Source: WHSW01 sp963749365 (GTDB lineage: Bacteria > Actinomycetota > Thermoleophilia > Solirubrobacterales > 70-9). Taken from it: 64,000 nucleotides of DNA. The DNA lies in NCBI GenBank assembly GCA_963749365.1, contig CAVVME010000003.1, positions 1,116,001 through 1,180,000 of the forward strand, read 5' to 3'. Positions 37,516 to 46,639 of this stretch are shown one piece after another; the first letter of the stretch is position 1; each line of letters starts with the position of its first letter. The position numbers and the translations under genes were made by a program. The notes beneath the pieces were generated by a model. That model saw only the letters and a program-made list of their open reading frames with translations. It was not told the origin of the DNA and searched no databases.

Positions 37516-38676
37516 CTAGCCGCTACTCGAGATGTTCGCCACGATCCACTCGGCGAGAAACGGCTCCGCGATCTCGTAGCTGCCACGGGTCGCGGCCACC
37601 ACCTCGCGCTGGACCAGGGCCCGGGCGGCGCGCTGGATGTTGGACGCCGAGGGCAGATCGTGATCGCGCCGGTAGGCAACCGTGAACGGTCGTCCCGGCT
37701 GCTCGGACGCGAGCGCCTCGAGCAGCAGCTTCTGGACCGACGACGCCGCGTTCCAGAGCAGGCTGAAGTGGGCGTGCTCGGAACGCAGGACCGCCGCCAG
37801 CGCGCGATCGAGCTCGCCGCGGCCGGCGATCGCCTCCGGCGCCGTCTCCTCCCAGAGGAAGTAGCACAGCTCCTGGGTCGCGTACGGATGTCCCTTGGTC
37901 AGCCGGACGAGATCGTCGGCGGTGGCGGGCTCGATCCGCTTGCGGGTGGGAGCGAAACGCCCGATCACGAACTCGGCGAACACGTCGGGGTCGATCCGCT
38001 CGAGCTCGATCGGCTTCGCGCTGCGCCAGAAGGGCTCGTTCTCGTCGTTGAAGATCCGCTCCATCACGTGCCGGCGACTGCCGAGGTAGACGTGCGCGAC
38101 CTCGGGCTGTTGCTGAAACGCTGCGCGAAGCAGGCGCGGTAGCTCCCGATCGATCGCGATCGCCTCCTGGAACTCGTCCATCACCAACGCCACCCGCCGC
38201 TCGCGCGCCGCCCCCAGCTCCGCCGGCAGCGCGAGCAGCCGTTCCAGGGTCGCGTCGAGGTCGGCGCCCTTATGGGAGACGCCGAAGCTGAAGCTGAACG
38301 AGCCGTCGTCCGGGCTTACGGTCACGGTGGGCTGGATCCGCAGCCCCCGAAACGGCGCCAGCGCGCGCTCGCGGACCCGCTCGAGCGGCGAGGCGATGTT
38401 CTCGTAGATCGACCCCGCCAGCTTCTCGGCCAGCCTCGCCTTGGTCGGGGTCGTCATCAGGTCGACCGACGCGATCAGCAGCCCCTCGGAGACGAGCTCC
38501 TGGCTCGCCCGCCAGGCGAGCGAGGACTTGCCGTAGCGGCGCGGGGCGAAGATGACCACGTCCTGGCCGTTGCGGACGTCGGCGATCAGCTCGGCGAGCT
38601 CACGCTCGCGGTCGGCGAAGGCCTGATCGAGGGCAAGGGCGCCGAAGCGGAAGGGATTGGTGGCCGGCTCGGGCAT
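37516..38676 (-). CDS. AAA-type ATPase with C-terminal winged helix
   Basis: A 386-residue ATPase of the archaeal-ATPase/AAA_14-like group. NPFRFGALALDQAFADRERE is the typical N-terminal lead-in. Walker A is FAPRRYGKSSLAWR (about 45-58), Walker B ALVMDEFQEAI (about 165-175), with the sensor region VYLGSRRHVME. After GHPYATQELCYFLW comes a helical lid and a C-terminal winged-helix-like DNA-binding part (SASNIQRAARALVQREVVAA). The start is ATG 38676. It is divergent from parA across an AT-rich promoter region. Relatives are common in mobile and defence-like loci but their biochemistry is largely unknown. Confidence 0.8.
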   Translation of the reverse strand: MPEPATNPFRFGALALDQAFADRERELAELIADVRNGQDVVIFAPRRYGKSSLAWRASQELVSEGLLIASVDLMTTPTKARLAEKLAGSIYENIASPLERVRERALAPFRGLRIQPTVTVSPDDGSFSFSFGVSHKGADLDATLERLLALPAELGAARERRVALVMDEFQEAIAIDRELPRLLRAAFQQQPEVAHVYLGSRRHVMERIFNDENEPFWRSAKPIELERIDPDVFAEFVIGRFAPTRKRIEPATADDLVRLTKGHPYATQELCYFLWEETAPEAIAGRGELDRALAAVLRSEHAHFSLLWNAASSVQKLLLEALASEQPGRPFTVAYRRDHDLPSASNIQRAARALVQREVVAATRGSYEIAEPFLAEWIVANISSSG

Positions 38677-38683
38677 CTGGAGC

Positions 38684-38753
38684 TGTATTATACAAGCAAG
38701 TATGAGCACGTGCGAGCTATGGCCGACCACTTCAATAGGCGTCTCCGTATAAT
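38684..38753. promoter_or_regulatory. AT-rich divergent promoter with palindromes (ATPase/parA)
   Basis: TGTATTATACA (38684-38694) is an 11-base palindrome containing, on the minus strand, a perfect TATAAT at 38692-38687 that would start the ATPase message within about 10 bases of its ATG. GCACGTGC (38706-38713) is a perfect 8-base palindrome. TATAAT at 38748-38753 is a perfect -10 for parA on the plus strand, giving a leader of about 58 bases. Two perfect -10 boxes and such AT content stand out sharply in this genome, and the first palindrome could be an autoregulatory operator. Confidence 0.5.
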
Positions 38754-38817
38754 GCACATCGGTATAAGGCCGCACCCGGACCCCACGGCCACCCGTGGCG
38801 CGACTAGGATCAGCCCG

Positions 38818-39621
38818 ATGGCGACCACGATCGCGGTCCTCTCGCAGAAGGGCGGCACCGGCAAGACGACCCTGACCCGGACGCTGAGCGACGTCTTCGC
38901 GCGGCTCGGGCTCGAGGTGCTGGCGATCGACGCCGACCCACAGGGGAACCTCTCCGACTACTTCGACACCGATCCCGACGCGCAGCCGACCCTGGCCGAA
39001 GTGCTCCAGGGGCAGGTCCGGGCGGCCGATGCGGTGCACGGAGCGGTGATCCCGGCCAACATGCGGCTCGCGGAGGCCGAGCTGATGCTGGCGGGGAAGA
39101 TCGGCCGCGAGGTGACGCTCCGCAACGCGCTGCGCGACCTGAAGCGCAATACGGACCTGATCCTGATCGACTGCCCGCCGACCCTCGGCCTGTTGACCGT
39201 CAACGCCCTGGTCGCCGCCGATCACGCGATCCTCTCGACCGAGGCCCAGTACTTCTCGATGCAGGGGGTCGAACAGGCGGTCGAGGTGCTCGATCTGGCG
39301 CGTGAATCGCTCAATCCCGAGCTCGAGCTGCTCGCCGTGGTGCTCAACATCGCCAACATGCGCACCAGGCATGCTCGCCAGACCCTCGAGGCGCTGCGGG
39401 AACACTTCGGGGACAAGGTCTGCCGGACCGTGATCCGCCAGTCGATCGCCTACGCCGAATCGGCCGAGCGGGCGATCCCGATCCTCGACTACCGACCCGA
39501 CCGCGGCGCCGACTACCTCTCGCTCGCCGGCGAGCTCCTGCGCCGGCTCGGCCGCCACGACCTGCTCGAACCACTTGACCGGCTCTCGGCCGAGGTGGTG
39601 CCGGCGGGCGCCCGGGCCTAG
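38818..39621 (+). CDS. parA: ParA/Soj-family ATPase
   Basis: A 267-residue ParA-family protein. The deviant Walker A is QKGGTGKTTLTRT (about 10-22) with the signature Lys, followed by AIDADPQGNLSDYF and LILIDCPPTLGLLTVNAL (Walker B). The C-terminus SIAYAESAERAIPILDYRPD matches the Soj family, where the ATPase moves chromosomes or plasmids with a ParB partner. No parB or parS site is visible nearby, so this is an orphan, perhaps working with the divergent ATPase or positioning another cargo. The start is ATG 38818; an upstream open frame is noncoding. Confidence 0.87.
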   Translation: MATTIAVLSQKGGTGKTTLTRTLSDVFARLGLEVLAIDADPQGNLSDYFDTDPDAQPTLAEVLQGQVRAADAVHGAVIPANMRLAEAELMLAGKIGREVTLRNALRDLKRNTDLILIDCPPTLGLLTVNALVAADHAILSTEAQYFSMQGVEQAVEVLDLARESLNPELELLAVVLNIANMRTRHARQTLEALREHFGDKVCRTVIRQSIAYAESAERAIPILDYRPDRGADYLSLAGELLRRLGRHDLLEPLDRLSAEVVPAGARA

Positions 39622-39669
39622 GTCGGACGGTGCGGCCGCGTCTTCGCCGGAACGACTAGCTACGGGGGA

Positions 39670-39807
39670 AAGGTTGCCCTCCGTCCCGCGATCGTCAACT
39701 GGCAGACGACGGAGGCGGACATCGAGCTGCTGATCGAGGTCGTGCTCGAACTGCTCGGCTCGCGCACGAGCTCGATGCGAGCGTCGACTTCCTCTGGTTA
39801 TCCCTGA
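39670..39807 (+). pseudogene. Remnant of a PLP-dependent decarboxylase (C-terminal end)
   Basis: A 45-codon open stretch without a start reads KVALRPAIVNWQTTEADIEL and then LLIEVVLELLG before drifting to a TGA. This matches the extreme C-terminus of group II pyridoxal-phosphate decarboxylases (glutamate/aromatic amino acid type), where an LR-x-x-IVN-x-x-TTE-x-D pattern precedes the final helix. The catalytic domain is absent: upstream is parA. It is therefore a scar of a lost gene, by deletion or by insertion of the parA/ATPase segment. Homology is judged by eye. Confidence 0.55.
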
Positions 39808-39844
39808 GCACCGCGACTCGCGACGTCCGGCGCGCTCCGGAGCG

Positions 39845-40729
39845 TCAGAGCTCGACCACGTCGGCGCCCAGGGGGCTGAACGGGACCCGCCTCACCTCGG
39901 CCCAGCCTCCGGTCGCGGCGCGGGCGGCGTCGACGACTTTGCCGGTGTCCTGCCAGAAGCTCCACAGCAACAGCGAGGGACCGGCGCCCGAGATCGTCGC
40001 CCCGATCGCGCCCAGCTCGCGGGCCTTGGCGAGCAGCTGCATCGAGCGCTCGTAGAGCCGCCGGCGCGCGGGCTGGTGAAGCCGGTCCTCGAGCCCGCGG
40101 GCGATCAGCGCCAGGTCGGAGCGCTCGATCCCGAGCACGAGCTGCGCCGCGGCGGCGACGTTGGCGACCGCGTCGTCGAGCGCCACCGCCGCCGGCATCG
40201 CCGCCCTCGCGTCCGCCGTCGGCACCGTGTCGTCGGGGATCACCAGCACCGCCTCGACCCCCTCGGGCGGCTCGAGGCGGACCGGCGCCGGCGCCGGCTC
40301 GCCGCTCGGCGCCTGCGGGCAGAGCACGAAGCCGCCGTAGAGCGCGGCGGCGACGTTGTCGGGATGGCCCTCGACCTCGGCTGCGCGGGAGTGCAGCTCG
40401 TCGAGCCCGAGCCCGAGCTCGAACATGTGATCGGCGGCGACCAGCCCGGCGACGATCGCCGCGGCGCTCGAGCCGAGCCCGCGCGCGAACGGGATCTCGC
40501 TGCGGATCTCGAACCGCAGGCCGTCGGCGGGTTGCAGGGTCTCGAACGCGCGCACGCAAAGGTTCGTGCGATCGCTCGGGACCTCGGCATCGGCCTCGAC
40601 CGAGAACTCGCCGGCCTCGCTGACCTCGAGCTCGAGCGAGAGCGAGAGCGCGGCGGCGAGCGTGTCGAACCCGGGGCCGAGGTTGGCCGACGACGCGGGG
40701 ACGCGAACAACCCGTCGGCGCGCGGTCAT
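39845..40729 (-). CDS. thrB: Homoserine kinase
   Basis: A 294-residue GHMP-family kinase that phosphorylates homoserine in threonine synthesis. RVPASSANLGPGFDTLAAAL is the N-terminal family signature, PFARGLGSSAAAIVAG the GHMP phosphate-binding loop (about 85-100), and GATISGAGPSLLL the third motif. The ATG at 40729 begins just before the first strand. It lies alone, without thrA or thrC, upstream in its unit being the two thioredoxin-fold genes (10-base gap), so it may be co-transcribed with them. Confidence 0.9.
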   Translation of the reverse strand: MTARRRVVRVPASSANLGPGFDTLAAALSLSLELEVSEAGEFSVEADAEVPSDRTNLCVRAFETLQPADGLRFEIRSEIPFARGLGSSAAAIVAGLVAADHMFELGLGLDELHSRAAEVEGHPDNVAAALYGGFVLCPQAPSGEPAPAPVRLEPPEGVEAVLVIPDDTVPTADARAAMPAAVALDDAVANVAAAAQLVLGIERSDLALIARGLEDRLHQPARRRLYERSMQLLAKARELGAIGATISGAGPSLLLWSFWQDTGKVVDAARAATGGWAEVRRVPFSPLGADVVEL

Positions 40730-40739
40730 CGCCGTCCGC

Positions 40740-41282
40740 TCAAGGGCGCCACTTGATCGAGCAGCCGACCGCCTCGGTGCTCGCCGGCGGATCGCCGCCG
40801 CCAAGCAGCGCCTCGAGCGCCGCCCGCAGCCACTCCGCCCGCCGGCCGGGATCCCGGTGGTCGCCGTCCGCCGCCCCCTCATAGCGCAGCCGCAGATCGG
40901 CGTCGAGCACGAACAGGTGCGGCGTCACCCGGGCGCCCCATTCGCGCGCGGCGACCTGCGTCTCGTCCCAGAGATACGGAAAGGGCCAGCCCTCGCGCTC
41001 GACCCGGTCCCGCATCGCCTCCGGCGAGTCGGCCGGGTAGCGCTCGGCGTCGTTCGAGTTGACGGCGAAGAAGCGCACTTCGCGATCGGCGTAGTCTGAC
41101 GCCACGTCGACGATCCGATCGTGCCAGGCGAGCGCGTAGGGGCAGTGGTTGCAGGTCCAGACGACGACGGTCGCCGTGGCCTCACCCGGCTCGGGCAGCG
41201 AACGCGACCGCCCGTCGGTGTCGGGCAGCTCGAACGCCGGCGCCGCGGCGCCGAGCGCCGGCCGCTCACCTTCGCTGGTCAT
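40740..41282 (-). CDS. Thioredoxin/AhpC-like family protein
   Basis: A 180-residue cytosolic protein of the thioredoxin-like redoxin family. It reads PAFELPDTDGRSRSL, then VVWTCNHCPYALAW with two cysteines in a C-x2-C arrangement, and later RVTPHLFVLD containing the cis-proline. This CNHCPY subgroup is widespread but poorly characterised and presumably acts as a peroxidase or disulfide reductase. ATG 41282 overlaps the stop of the next upstream gene by 4 bases. Confidence 0.82.
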   Translation of the reverse strand: MTSEGERPALGAAAPAFELPDTDGRSRSLPEPGEATATVVVWTCNHCPYALAWHDRIVDVASDYADREVRFFAVNSNDAERYPADSPEAMRDRVEREGWPFPYLWDETQVAAREWGARVTPHLFVLDADLRLRYEGAADGDHRDPGRRAEWLRAALEALLGGGDPPASTEAVGCSIKWRP

Positions 41283-41632
41283 CCTCGCGTTCCCTCGGTC
41301 GCCGCCGCCAGCGCCGCGGCGAGGTCGGTGCGGTCGGGGAGCGCCGAGACGCGGCCGTCGCGCAGCCGGTAGACGCGGCAGCTCAGACCGACCGGCTCGC
41401 CGGCCGGGTCCTGGAGGTCGCGGCCGGCGATCCTGATCGTCGGCGAGCCGACGAAGCGGTCGCGCTCGGCCTCGGCCTGATCGCCGACCTCGCGCACCAC
41501 CAGCGCCCCGGGGTCGAGGCCCGCGGCGGTCATCTCCGCGCGCACCAGCTCGATCGCTTCCTCCGCGGAGGGACAGCCCGCCCACCACAGCAGCTCGACC
41601 GCCGGCGCCGTTCCCCGCTCAGCCGCGGGCAT
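41279..41632 (-). CDS. Small thioredoxin-fold protein
   Basis: A 117-residue protein with a thioredoxin-like layout: VELLWWAGCPSAEEAIELV at the N-terminus (a lone Cys at the usual active site followed by a helix), then FVGSPTIRIAGRDL with the cis-Pro loop, and a second cysteine in GLSCRVYR. Similar small proteins are annotated as thioredoxin-like or alkylmercury-lyase-like. ATG 41632 overlaps the end of the upstream nucleotidyltransferase gene by 14 bases and its TGA overlaps the next gene, so it is translationally coupled on both sides. Confidence 0.72.
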   Translation of the reverse strand: MPAAERGTAPAVELLWWAGCPSAEEAIELVRAEMTAAGLDPGALVVREVGDQAEAERDRFVGSPTIRIAGRDLQDPAGEPVGLSCRVYRLRDGRVSALPDRTDLAAALAAATEGTRG

Positions 41633-42596
41633 CGACCATCCCGAGGATCGCGCCGGCCGCGAGCCCGTGATTGGGCACCGTCGCTCCGCTGAGCAGGACC
41701 GACTCCCGGACCCGGCTTTCGGTCCCGATCGAGGCGTTCGGGCCGAGCACCACCGGCCCCTCGAGCCGCGTGCCGGCGCCGATTCGCGCTCCCTCGCCGA
41801 CCAGGACGGGGCCGTCCTGCTCGATTCCGTCGCCGAGGCCGTCTCCGGAGCCGGGCTCGACCAGGGCCCCGGCCGGCTCGACCGCGACGGCGCCGTTGAG
41901 CACGTCGAGGTTGCCCTGCAGGTACTCCGACAGCGAGCCGACGTCGTTCCAGTAGGCGTCGGCGACATGGACCCCGAAGGGCACGTCGTGCTCGAGCAGC
42001 GCCGGGAAGACGTCGAGTGCGAAGTCGACCTCCTCGCGGTCTGGGAAGTAGTCGAAGATCTCCGGCTCGAGCACGTAGATCATGCAGTTGGCGAGGTCCG
42101 AGAGCGCCTCGCCGGGATCGGGCTTCTCCTGAAAGCCCTGCACCCGCCCGTCGGCGCCGGTGACCACGACGCCGTACTCGCTCACGTTGGTGACCCGCTT
42201 GGTCGCCAGGGTCGCGATCCAGTCGTGCTCGCGGTGGGTGCGGGCGAGCGCCTCGAGGTCGATGTCGGTGAGCGCGTCTGCGGCGGTGACCACGAACGGC
42301 TCGGAGCCGAAGAACTCGCGCACGTTGCGAACGCCGCCTGCGGTCCCCAGCAGGCGCTCTTCGTCGCTGTAGGTGAGCTCGATCCCGAGCCGCGAGCCGT
42401 CGGCGAACGCCTCGCGGATCGTCTCCGGGTACCAGTGCAGGTTCGCGACTACCTCGCCGAGCCCGTGGCGGGCGAGCAGGGCGAGGACGTGCTCCATGAT
42501 CGGGCGGTTGGCGACCGCGACCATCGGCTTCGGAACCTCGTATGTGAGCGGCCTCAGCCTCGTCCCGAGACCCGCCGCCATTACCATTGCCCGCAT
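41619..42596 (-). CDS. NDP-sugar pyrophosphorylase (mannose-1-phosphate guanylyltransferase-like)
   Basis: A 325-residue nucleotidyltransferase that would make an NDP-sugar from a sugar 1-phosphate. The nucleotide-binding start MAAGLGTRLRPLTYEVPKPM is intact, as are the metal-binding TAADALTDID, the EKPDP loop and NDVGSLSEY. The last 80 residues are the start of a left-handed beta helix (hexapeptide-like GPVLVGEGARIGAGTRLEG). The start is ATG 42596; ATG 42587 is possible. It is divergent from ahcY. A close functional analogue lies at 46.6 kb, so the two probably serve different sugars or nucleotides. Confidence 0.85.
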   Translation of the reverse strand: MRAMVMAAGLGTRLRPLTYEVPKPMVAVANRPIMEHVLALLARHGLGEVVANLHWYPETIREAFADGSRLGIELTYSDEERLLGTAGGVRNVREFFGSEPFVVTAADALTDIDLEALARTHREHDWIATLATKRVTNVSEYGVVVTGADGRVQGFQEKPDPGEALSDLANCMIYVLEPEIFDYFPDREEVDFALDVFPALLEHDVPFGVHVADAYWNDVGSLSEYLQGNLDVLNGAVAVEPAGALVEPGSGDGLGDGIEQDGPVLVGEGARIGAGTRLEGPVVLGPNASIGTESRVRESVLLSGATVPNHGLAAGAILGMVDARG

Positions 42597-42626
42597 CGCG
42601 TCCAGGCTATAGAGCGCAGGAGAGGC

Positions 42627-44044
<1,418 letters not shown>

Positions 44045-44048
<4 letters not shown>

Positions 44049-44431
44049 CCGAGATTCCTATTGAGGAGATTGAGCTGCGGGCGAGCCGCTCGTCGGGGCC
44101 GGGGGGTCAGCACGCGAACGTGACCGCCTCGCGAATCGAGGCGGTGTTCGAGATCGATGCCTCGCAGACGCTGAACGAGGAGCAGAAGCAGCGCCTGCGG
44201 GCGCGCTTCGGGCCGCGGGTGACCGCGGTCGCCCAGGACGCGCGCGGTCAGGCGCGCAACCGCGAGCTCGCCGTACAGCGGCTGCGCGGGCGGATCGCGT
44301 CGGCGCTGCGGCCGCGCAGGCGCCGCCGCGCGACCCGGACTCCCCGCGCGGCGCGCGAGCGACGGCTCGAGGCAAAGCGCCGTCGCTCGCAGCTCAAGCG
44401 GGCGCGGCGGCGACCGGCTCAGGAGGACTAG
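44045..44431 (+). CDS. arfB: ArfB/YaeJ-like peptidyl-tRNA hydrolase (ribosome rescue)
   Basis: A 128-residue release-factor-like protein. The GGQ loop is RSSGPGGQHANVT (about 18-30), followed by SRIEAVFEID; the C-terminal 40 residues are a very basic helix (RRRRRATRTPRA and later KRRRSQLKRARRR) like the ArfB tail that enters the mRNA channel of stalled ribosomes. No ATG, GTG or TTG exists between the nearest in-frame limit and the domain. The best start is CTG 44045, which forms a CTGA overlap with the ahcY stop, so translation may be coupled. It overlaps the convergent antiporter gene by 38 bases. Confidence 0.78.
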
Positions 44432-45593
44432 GCCCGGCTCGGGCGCGCATCGTCCGGGCGACGAACGGGTAGATCAGGGTCGAGAGCATCGCCGCGCCGA
44501 CCAGGCCGGCCGCGGTCGAGGAGCGCATCTCGCCCGCGGCGGTGGCCAGGGTCGTGATCGAGACTACGAGCGGGAGCTCGGTGGCGCAGTAGAAGGCGAG
44601 CGCGACGCGATCTCGACGCTCGAGCGCGTCCCGGTACAGGAGCAGCGCCGGGACGCCGCGGACGACCAGGAACAGCGCCAGGAACAGCGCCAGCTTGGCG
44701 AGCGCCGCCGCCGACCCGAGCGCCTCGAGATCGAAGTTGATCCCGCTGTCGACGAAGAAGAACGGAATCAGGAAGCCGAACCCGACCGCGGTCAGCTTCG
44801 ATTCGAAGGCATGGATCTCGCGCCCGCGCAGCGCCGCCCGGACGATCATCCCGGCGACGAAGCCGCCGAGCAGCAGATCGAGGCCGAGCTCGCCGGCGAG
44901 CAGCACGAGGCCGAAGACGAGCAGGGTGACGATCCGCACCGCGAGCTGGCTGCTGGCCTCGACCGTGCGCTCGAGCGCCTCGAGCCCGCGCGAGCCGAGG
45001 CCGACCGAGAAGATCGCGATCCCCAGGGCGAGGACGACGAATCCCGCCAGGATCGCCGCCTCGTGCAGCGGCTGGGCGGTCGAGAGCACCAGCGTGATCA
45101 GCAGGATCGGCCCGAACTCCCCGATTCCTCCCGCCGCCAGCAGCAGGGTCCCGAATCGCGTTTTCAGCTCGCCGCTGTCGCGGAGGATCGGGATCAGCGT
45201 CCCGATCGCCGTCGTCGCCAGCGCCGAGCCGGTGTAGAGGAGCGAAAGCACGATCCCGGCGGCGGCGAGCAGGCCGCCGATCCCATAGGCGAGCAGGAGC
45301 GAGAGCAGCCAGCCCCAGAGCGCCAGCTTCAGCGGCCGGCCCTTGATCCGCTCGAAGTCGATCTCGTAGCCGGCGAAGAAGAACAGCATCCCGAGACCGA
45401 GGTTGGAGAAGAAGTCGATGAAGTCGTCGCTCTCGGCGAGCCCGAGCACCTGCGGGCCGATCACGATCCCGAGCAAAAGCTCGACAACGACGACCGGCGG
45501 GGCGAAGCGGGCCGGGAGCGCGACCACGGTCACCGCCGCCAGCGCGGCGACGAAGATGATCGCGAAGAAGGAGCCTGAGTCGACGTCGATCAT
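44394..45593 (-). CDS. Cation:proton antiporter, CPA2 family
   Basis: A 399-residue membrane protein with about 12 helices of the Na+/H+ exchanger (CPA2, KefB/NapA-like) family. LLLGIVIGPQVLGL is the first-helix signature, FFFAGYEIDFERIK the conserved loop, and FGFLIPFFFVDSGINFDL the ion-binding region. No C-terminal TrkA-N domain is present; it ends in a short Pro/Ala-rich tail. ATG 45593 chosen because the first helix begins directly after it. It is followed by an 18-base gap from the isomerase gene upstream region. Ion specificity cannot be read from the sequence. Confidence 0.85.
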   Translation of the reverse strand: MIDVDSGSFFAIIFVAALAAVTVVALPARFAPPVVVVELLLGIVIGPQVLGLAESDDFIDFFSNLGLGMLFFFAGYEIDFERIKGRPLKLALWGWLLSLLLAYGIGGLLAAAGIVLSLLYTGSALATTAIGTLIPILRDSGELKTRFGTLLLAAGGIGEFGPILLITLVLSTAQPLHEAAILAGFVVLALGIAIFSVGLGSRGLEALERTVEASSQLAVRIVTLLVFGLVLLAGELGLDLLLGGFVAGMIVRAALRGREIHAFESKLTAVGFGFLIPFFFVDSGINFDLEALGSAAALAKLALFLALFLVVRGVPALLLYRDALERRDRVALAFYCATELPLVVSITTLATAAGEMRSSTAAGLVGAAMLSTLIYPFVARTMRARAGPSPPEPVAAAPA

Positions 45594-45610
45594 CGCCGTC
45601 GGGCCGCCGG

Positions 45611-46639
45611 CTAGCTCCGTCCGAGCTCTTCCTTGAGCCGGTCGATGACCTCGATCGGGGCCGGGTCGACCTGGTTGCGGGCGGCGAGCTGGAGCGAGAC
45701 GAGGTCGCCGAGCATCACGCCCCAGAGCAGACGCTCGACCCGGGTCTCGCCCTCGCTCTCGACCTCGATCACGGTCGAGGCGGAGGGCGCGATCAGCTTC
45801 GCCGTCAGCTCCGCGCGCTCGCGCAGTCGCGGGTGCTGGCCGCTGTCGGTGAGGAAGACGGCGGAGAACTCGCCCGAGGCGGCGCCGCCCGGCTCCCAGC
45901 CGACGATCTCGTTGTGATCGAGCTCGGGGAGCTGGTGATCGAAGGCGTGCTGCTTGGCGTTCTCGTTCAGCTGGCACTTCCACCGGTAGGCGACCGGTGC
46001 GGTGAGATCGCATCCGTAGACCAGCGGCACGGTGCCGGTGAGGCGGTCGGCGATCTCGCCCGAGCGCACGGCGAGCGTCTCGGCGGCGGCCTCCAGGTGC
46101 GCGGCGGCGGTGTCGATCTCGGCCCGGATCGTGTCCGCCGCCCCAACCAGGGCGGCGATCTCGCAGGCGACGGTGAACCCGTAGCCGACGCTGTGCCGCG
46201 GCTGCAGGCCGGTGGGCAGGCCGATCACGGGCACGTCGGCCGAGCGGGCCGCAGCGGCAAGCGTGCCGCCGGTGGTGGTGACGAAGCGAGGGGCGCCGAT
46301 GACCTCCGCCGCCTCGAAGCAGGCGAGCGTCTCCTCGGTCTCGCCGGAGTAGCTCGAGCAGAGGACCGCGCGGTCGGCCGAGGTCCACGACGGCAGCTCG
46401 TAGTCGCGAAAGACGAGCATCGGCAGGACCAGCGAGTCGGCGAGCGCGGCGCGAGCGAGCGAGGCGCCGATCGCCGAGCCGCCCATCCCGCAGACGATCA
46501 GCCCCTGCGTGCGGACGGGCTGGAGCCCCGCCGACTCGACCCGCCAGAGGGCATCGCGCAGGTGCTCGGGGAAGGCGAGGACGTGGTCGAGCTCGCGAGT
46601 CGGATCGACAGCGCGGATCGCCGCCAGCGGGTCGCTCAC
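45611..46639 (-). CDS. Bifunctional phosphoglucose/phosphomannose isomerase
   Basis: A 342-residue sugar isomerase of the bifunctional PGI/PMI family (SIS domains). GLIVCGMGGSAIGASLA begins the first SIS domain, SSYSGETEETLACFEAA is the phosphosugar loop, and NENAKQHAFDHQLPELDHNE holds the catalytic Glu/His. It interconverts fructose 6-phosphate with glucose and mannose 6-phosphates. GTG 46639 overlaps the guanylyltransferase stop by 4 bases, consistent with a GDP-mannose supply operon. Confidence 0.87.
   Translation of the reverse strand: MSDPLAAIRAVDPTRELDHVLAFPEHLRDALWRVESAGLQPVRTQGLIVCGMGGSAIGASLARAALADSLVLPMLVFRDYELPSWTSADRAVLCSSYSGETEETLACFEAAEVIGAPRFVTTTGGTLAAAARSADVPVIGLPTGLQPRHSVGYGFTVACEIAALVGAADTIRAEIDTAAAHLEAAAETLAVRSGEIADRLTGTVPLVYGCDLTAPVAYRWKCQLNENAKQHAFDHQLPELDHNEIVGWEPGGAASGEFSAVFLTDSGQHPRLRERAELTAKLIAPSASTVIEVESEGETRVERLLWGVMLGDLVSLQLAARNQVDPAPIEVIDRLKEELGRS

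Noticed and set aside
38684..38817. Replication origin or parS site beside parA
   Set aside because: No DnaA-box cluster and no 16-base parS-like palindrome; the palindromes present are short and promoter-associated.
41667..42626. Upstream open extension of ahcY by about 320 codons
   Set aside because: It is antisense to the nucleotidyltransferase; AGGAGAGG and ATG 42627 fix the true start.
44394..44431. Frameshift or misassembly at the arfB/antiporter overlap
   Set aside because: Both C-termini are plausible: a basic tail for the rescue factor and a short Pro/Ala tail for the antiporter; a 38-base convergent overlap is unusual but tolerable.
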